This document shows positions 22,948-25,058 of a DNA stretch of 25,058 nt, piece after piece. Position numbers and translations under genes: made by a program. A model generated the notes under the pieces. That model was not told the origin of the DNA and did not search any database. It saw only the letters and a program-made list of their open reading frames with translations. The stretch is from UBA6165 sp044233745 (GTDB lineage Bacteria; Bacteroidota; Bacteroidia; Flavobacteriales_D; Crocinitomicaceae), in assembly GCA_044233745.1 (NCBI GenBank), contig JBIIJN010000036.1:1-25058 (forward strand), read 5' to 3'. Position 1 is the stretch's first letter. Each line of letters opens with the position of its first letter.

Positions 22948-25058
22948 ATACTCCTATCCTAATCTTTACAATCGTTCCAGCCAGTTGATTGCTCTCATTC
23001 ATCAAATCTTTAGGCCCATCTAAATCAATCACATCGCCCGATATTTTACGAATTACCTCAATGCGCGATTTGGTGATGGTTGTGCCATGCGAAAAATGAT
23101 CACCTGTCGAGGTTTTTTCTTTCAAGCTTTTGGAATACCCTACCCCATTGTCGGTGATGGTGAACTCAATAGAATTTTCGTTGAGCAATTCCGCCTTGAA
23201 CACAATTTCGCCAGCCAATTGTTCAAGCGGCAAAATGCCATGAATGATTGCATTCTCTACAAAAGGTTGGAACAACATGGGTGGAATTCGGATTTCTTCA
23301 AGTTCAATTTCTGGATCTATTTCGAATGTGTATTTGAATCTCCCTTCAAAACGCATGGCTTCTAAGGTTAGATACAATTCCAAGCGCTGAATTTCTTCCG
23401 ACAAGGGCACAAGATTTTCCCCTGATGCCGAACTATCTAGGTTTTTTCGGATGAGTTGTGCGAATTTGGTGAGGTACTTATTGGCCGATAATTTGTCTTG
23501 CGTGTTGATGAAATATTGGATAGAATTGAGCGCATTGAAAATGAAATGTCGGTTCATGGATGCGTTCAAACTTTGTTGTTCCAGCGAGTTCAATCGATTG
23601 GTCAACTCCAAACGCTCTTGATTTTCCTTGGTGCGGATTTGTTGAATTCGGTAGCGCACCACGGCTATCGTAATCAAGCCTAATCCCATCATCATGAGCA
23701 GGATAAACCACCAGGAAGCATAATAGGGTTGATTGATTTTGAATTGGAAAACCAACACGTCGGAATAGTTGCCATTGCTGCTTTTGGCGCGCACAGAAAG
23801 GGTGTAACTTCCCGGCGCCAATTGATTAAAAGAAATTTCAGACTCGGAACCTGCTGGTACCCAATCTTCAAAATCTGAACCCAGTTGGTATTCTAAAATT
23901 ACCCCGTCGGCATCCTGCAAGTCGATCACTCTAAACGTATAGCGCAACCTGTTTTGGTTGTATTTTAAGTTCAAGGTTGAAGCCTCGTCATCCAATTCTG
24001 TTGAAACAAAATTCACCTGAAAATCGCTCAGAAATAGCTTTGGTTTGTAGGTTTCAAGCTCTTTGTTCATGAGCTTATTTTGAAAAGTATAAACGCCTTC
24101 TGCCGTGCCGAACCAAAGCTGACCTGATGCATCGAAATAGGCAGAATTGATGTTGGTTTCAGTACCCATCAAACCCGACGATTCTGCGAAATGCCGTTGC
24201 TTAAAAGTGCTCAAATCATTTGTAAAATCAGACAATAGGAAAACGCCATTGTTGGTACCCACATACATCTGCTTGTTTTTCCGAATAATGAAATTGATAA
24301 ATCGGTCGGCACTTTTGCTTGAAAATTCAATGGCTTTGATCTCGTTGTCAATCATCACAAAAAGTCCTTCTTCTGTTCCAATCCAAAGATTGTTGTTGTG
24401 GTCAAACTCCAAACAAGAAAATGTAGGACTCAGGCCTGAAATAACATGCGGCTCCACTTTTCTTGAGCGCATTTCTATGCTCAAAAGTGCCGTTTTCGTG
24501 GCAACATACAATTCTTGATTCTTGGATTCAATATCGCGAATGAGTTGTACCATTTCCGGATTGTTGGCGGGCTCAAAACGGTGAACTTCATTAGACTTTA
24601 CATAAGCCAAACCTTTGCGTGTTCCAACCCAAATATATTTGTTTGCATCGACATGTAGCGCATTTATTTTGTTGTCGGGCAATTCAATGTTACTCGATGT
24701 CGTGTGCCAAATTGACTTCCCGTTTTGAATGTTCAAAAGCCCTGCATTGGTGCCAAACCAAATGCCATCATAAGGATCATTTACTGAACACCAAACGCTG
24801 TTGTCGCGAAGGAACTCATTTTCATATCTTGCCCAAATTCCGTTTTGGAAATAAAACAAGCCATCGTTGAGTGTGCCCATCCAAAAACGCCCCTGTTTGT
24901 CCTGATTAATGCTCAAAACAGGCGCTTCCACGTTGGTGTATTTGGTGAAAGCCGTTCCCAAAAAGTGTATCAATCCGCGTCCTTCTGTGCCAATCCATAA
25001 ACTCGAATTGTTGTCGATGAAAAGTGTACTGATATTCTCTTTGGGTAAACCCGAAATT
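22946..25058 (-). CDS. Two-component propeller sensor histidine kinase (5' end outside window)
   Basis: The frame stays open to the window edge, so the N-terminus is missing; about 703 residues are visible. Beta-propeller repeats come first, each around (L/I)W(I/V/F)GTxxGL: LWIGTEGRGL, IWFGTNAGL, IWVGTRKGL, LWIGTEEGL and LWFGTAEGV. A Y_Y_Y domain (YQLGSDFEDWVPAG ... LAPGSYTLSVRA) is followed by one transmembrane helix (WWFILLMMMGLGLITIAVV), a coiled segment and a LytS/YehU-type His_kinase domain. The phosphoacceptor motif reads MNRHFIFNALNSIQ (His codon 23546-23548), with Arg where Pro is usual. FVENAIIHG and DNGVGYS are the ATP-binding boxes. The propeller would sense a signal in the periplasm, as in hybrid two-component systems. 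No receiver or DNA-binding domain is fused; the partner LytTR-type regulator is probably elsewhere. Confidence 0.92.
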   Translation of the reverse strand, partial: ISGLPKENISTLFIDNNSSLWIGTEGRGLIHFLGTAFTKYTNVEAPVLSINQDKQGRFWMGTLNDGLFYFQNGIWARYENEFLRDNSVWCSVNDPYDGIWFGTNAGLLNIQNGKSIWHTTSSNIELPDNKINALHVDANKYIWVGTRKGLAYVKSNEVHRFEPANNPEMVQLIRDIESKNQELYVATKTALLSIEMRSRKVEPHVISGLSPTFSCLEFDHNNNLWIGTEEGLFVMIDNEIKAIEFSSKSADRFINFIIRKNKQMYVGTNNGVFLLSDFTNDLSTFKQRHFAESSGLMGTETNINSAYFDASGQLWFGTAEGVYTFQNKLMNKELETYKPKLFLSDFQVNFVSTELDDEASTLNLKYNQNRLRYTFRVIDLQDADGVILEYQLGSDFEDWVPAGSESEISFNQLAPGSYTLSVRAKSSNGNYSDVLVFQFKINQPYYASWWFILLMMMGLGLITIAVVRYRIQQIRTKENQERLELTNRLNSLEQQSLNASMNRHFIFNALNSIQYFINTQDKLSANKYLTKFAQLIRKNLDSSASGENLVPLSEEIQRLELYLTLEAMRFEGRFKYTFEIDPEIELEEIRIPPMLFQPFVENAIIHGILPLEQLAGEIVFKAELLNENSIEFTITDNGVGYSKSLKEKTSTGDHFSHGTTITKSRIEVIRKISGDVIDLDGPKDLMNESNQLAGTIVKIRIGV

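Noticed and set aside
1..25058. CRISPR arrays, insertion sequences, integrase sites, tRNA or rRNA genes, toxin-antitoxin or defence systems.
   Set aside because: None seen: no regularly spaced repeats, no transposase or integrase motifs, no cloverleaf, and gene content is housekeeping and envelope.

Overview
The window reads as a stretch of Bacteroidota chromosome, most likely Flavobacteriales. It is AT-rich. Exported proteins have short signal peptides ending in Ala-Gln or a lipobox Cys, and several genes are preceded by the Bacteroidota -7 element TAnnTTTG. DUF4270 and DUF6089-like envelope proteins, an N-terminal-half-only glycogen synthase and a two-component propeller kinase all fit that phylum. 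No phage, insertion sequence, CRISPR array, tRNA or rRNA was seen. No gene-free stretch exceeds 300 bases; the longest is 6525-6736.

Layout. (1) 1-762: the 3' end of a von Willebrand A domain protein, convergent with an envelope operon on the minus strand. (2) 6039-767, minus: a secreted 1011-aa double amidohydrolase, a second secreted amidohydrolase of 424 aa and a probable outer-membrane barrel. (3) 6237-6524: a small two-helix membrane protein behind the best promoter match in the window. (4) 6665-12890: the transcription/translation cluster rimP-nusA-infB-asnS. A GNRA-capped hairpin with a U tract lies between its putative promoter and rimP, and the nusA-infB spacer is strongly structured. 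(5) 17803-12895, minus: a glycogen synthase-like half protein, a DUF4270 lipoprotein, glmS and a DUF6089-like outer-membrane protein. (6) 17906-20666, plus, divergent from (5): panC, panD, a flippase-like membrane protein and rfaE2. (7) 21580-20705, minus: another outer-membrane-type protein, divergent from yraN (21670-22026). (8) 22197-22895: a DUF2892 membrane protein and a small lipoprotein, closed by a good intrinsic terminator. (9) 25058-22946, minus: a propeller/Y_Y_Y sensor histidine kinase, cut at its 5' end by the window edge.

How the genes fit together. rimP, nusA, infB and asnS serve 30S maturation, transcription elongation/antitermination, initiation and Asn-tRNA charging. panC and panD are consecutive steps to pantothenate. 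glmS supplies amino sugar for peptidoglycan and LPS, and rfaE2 supplies activated heptose for LPS, so the middle of the window leans toward cell-envelope precursors. Many other genes encode envelope proteins of unknown role.

I found no convincing new multi-gene system. The items most worth a second look are the amidohydrolase pair with two modules lacking the metal-binding HxH, the conserved-looking but catalytically degenerate glycogen synthase half, the rimP leader hairpin and the structured nusA-infB spacer.
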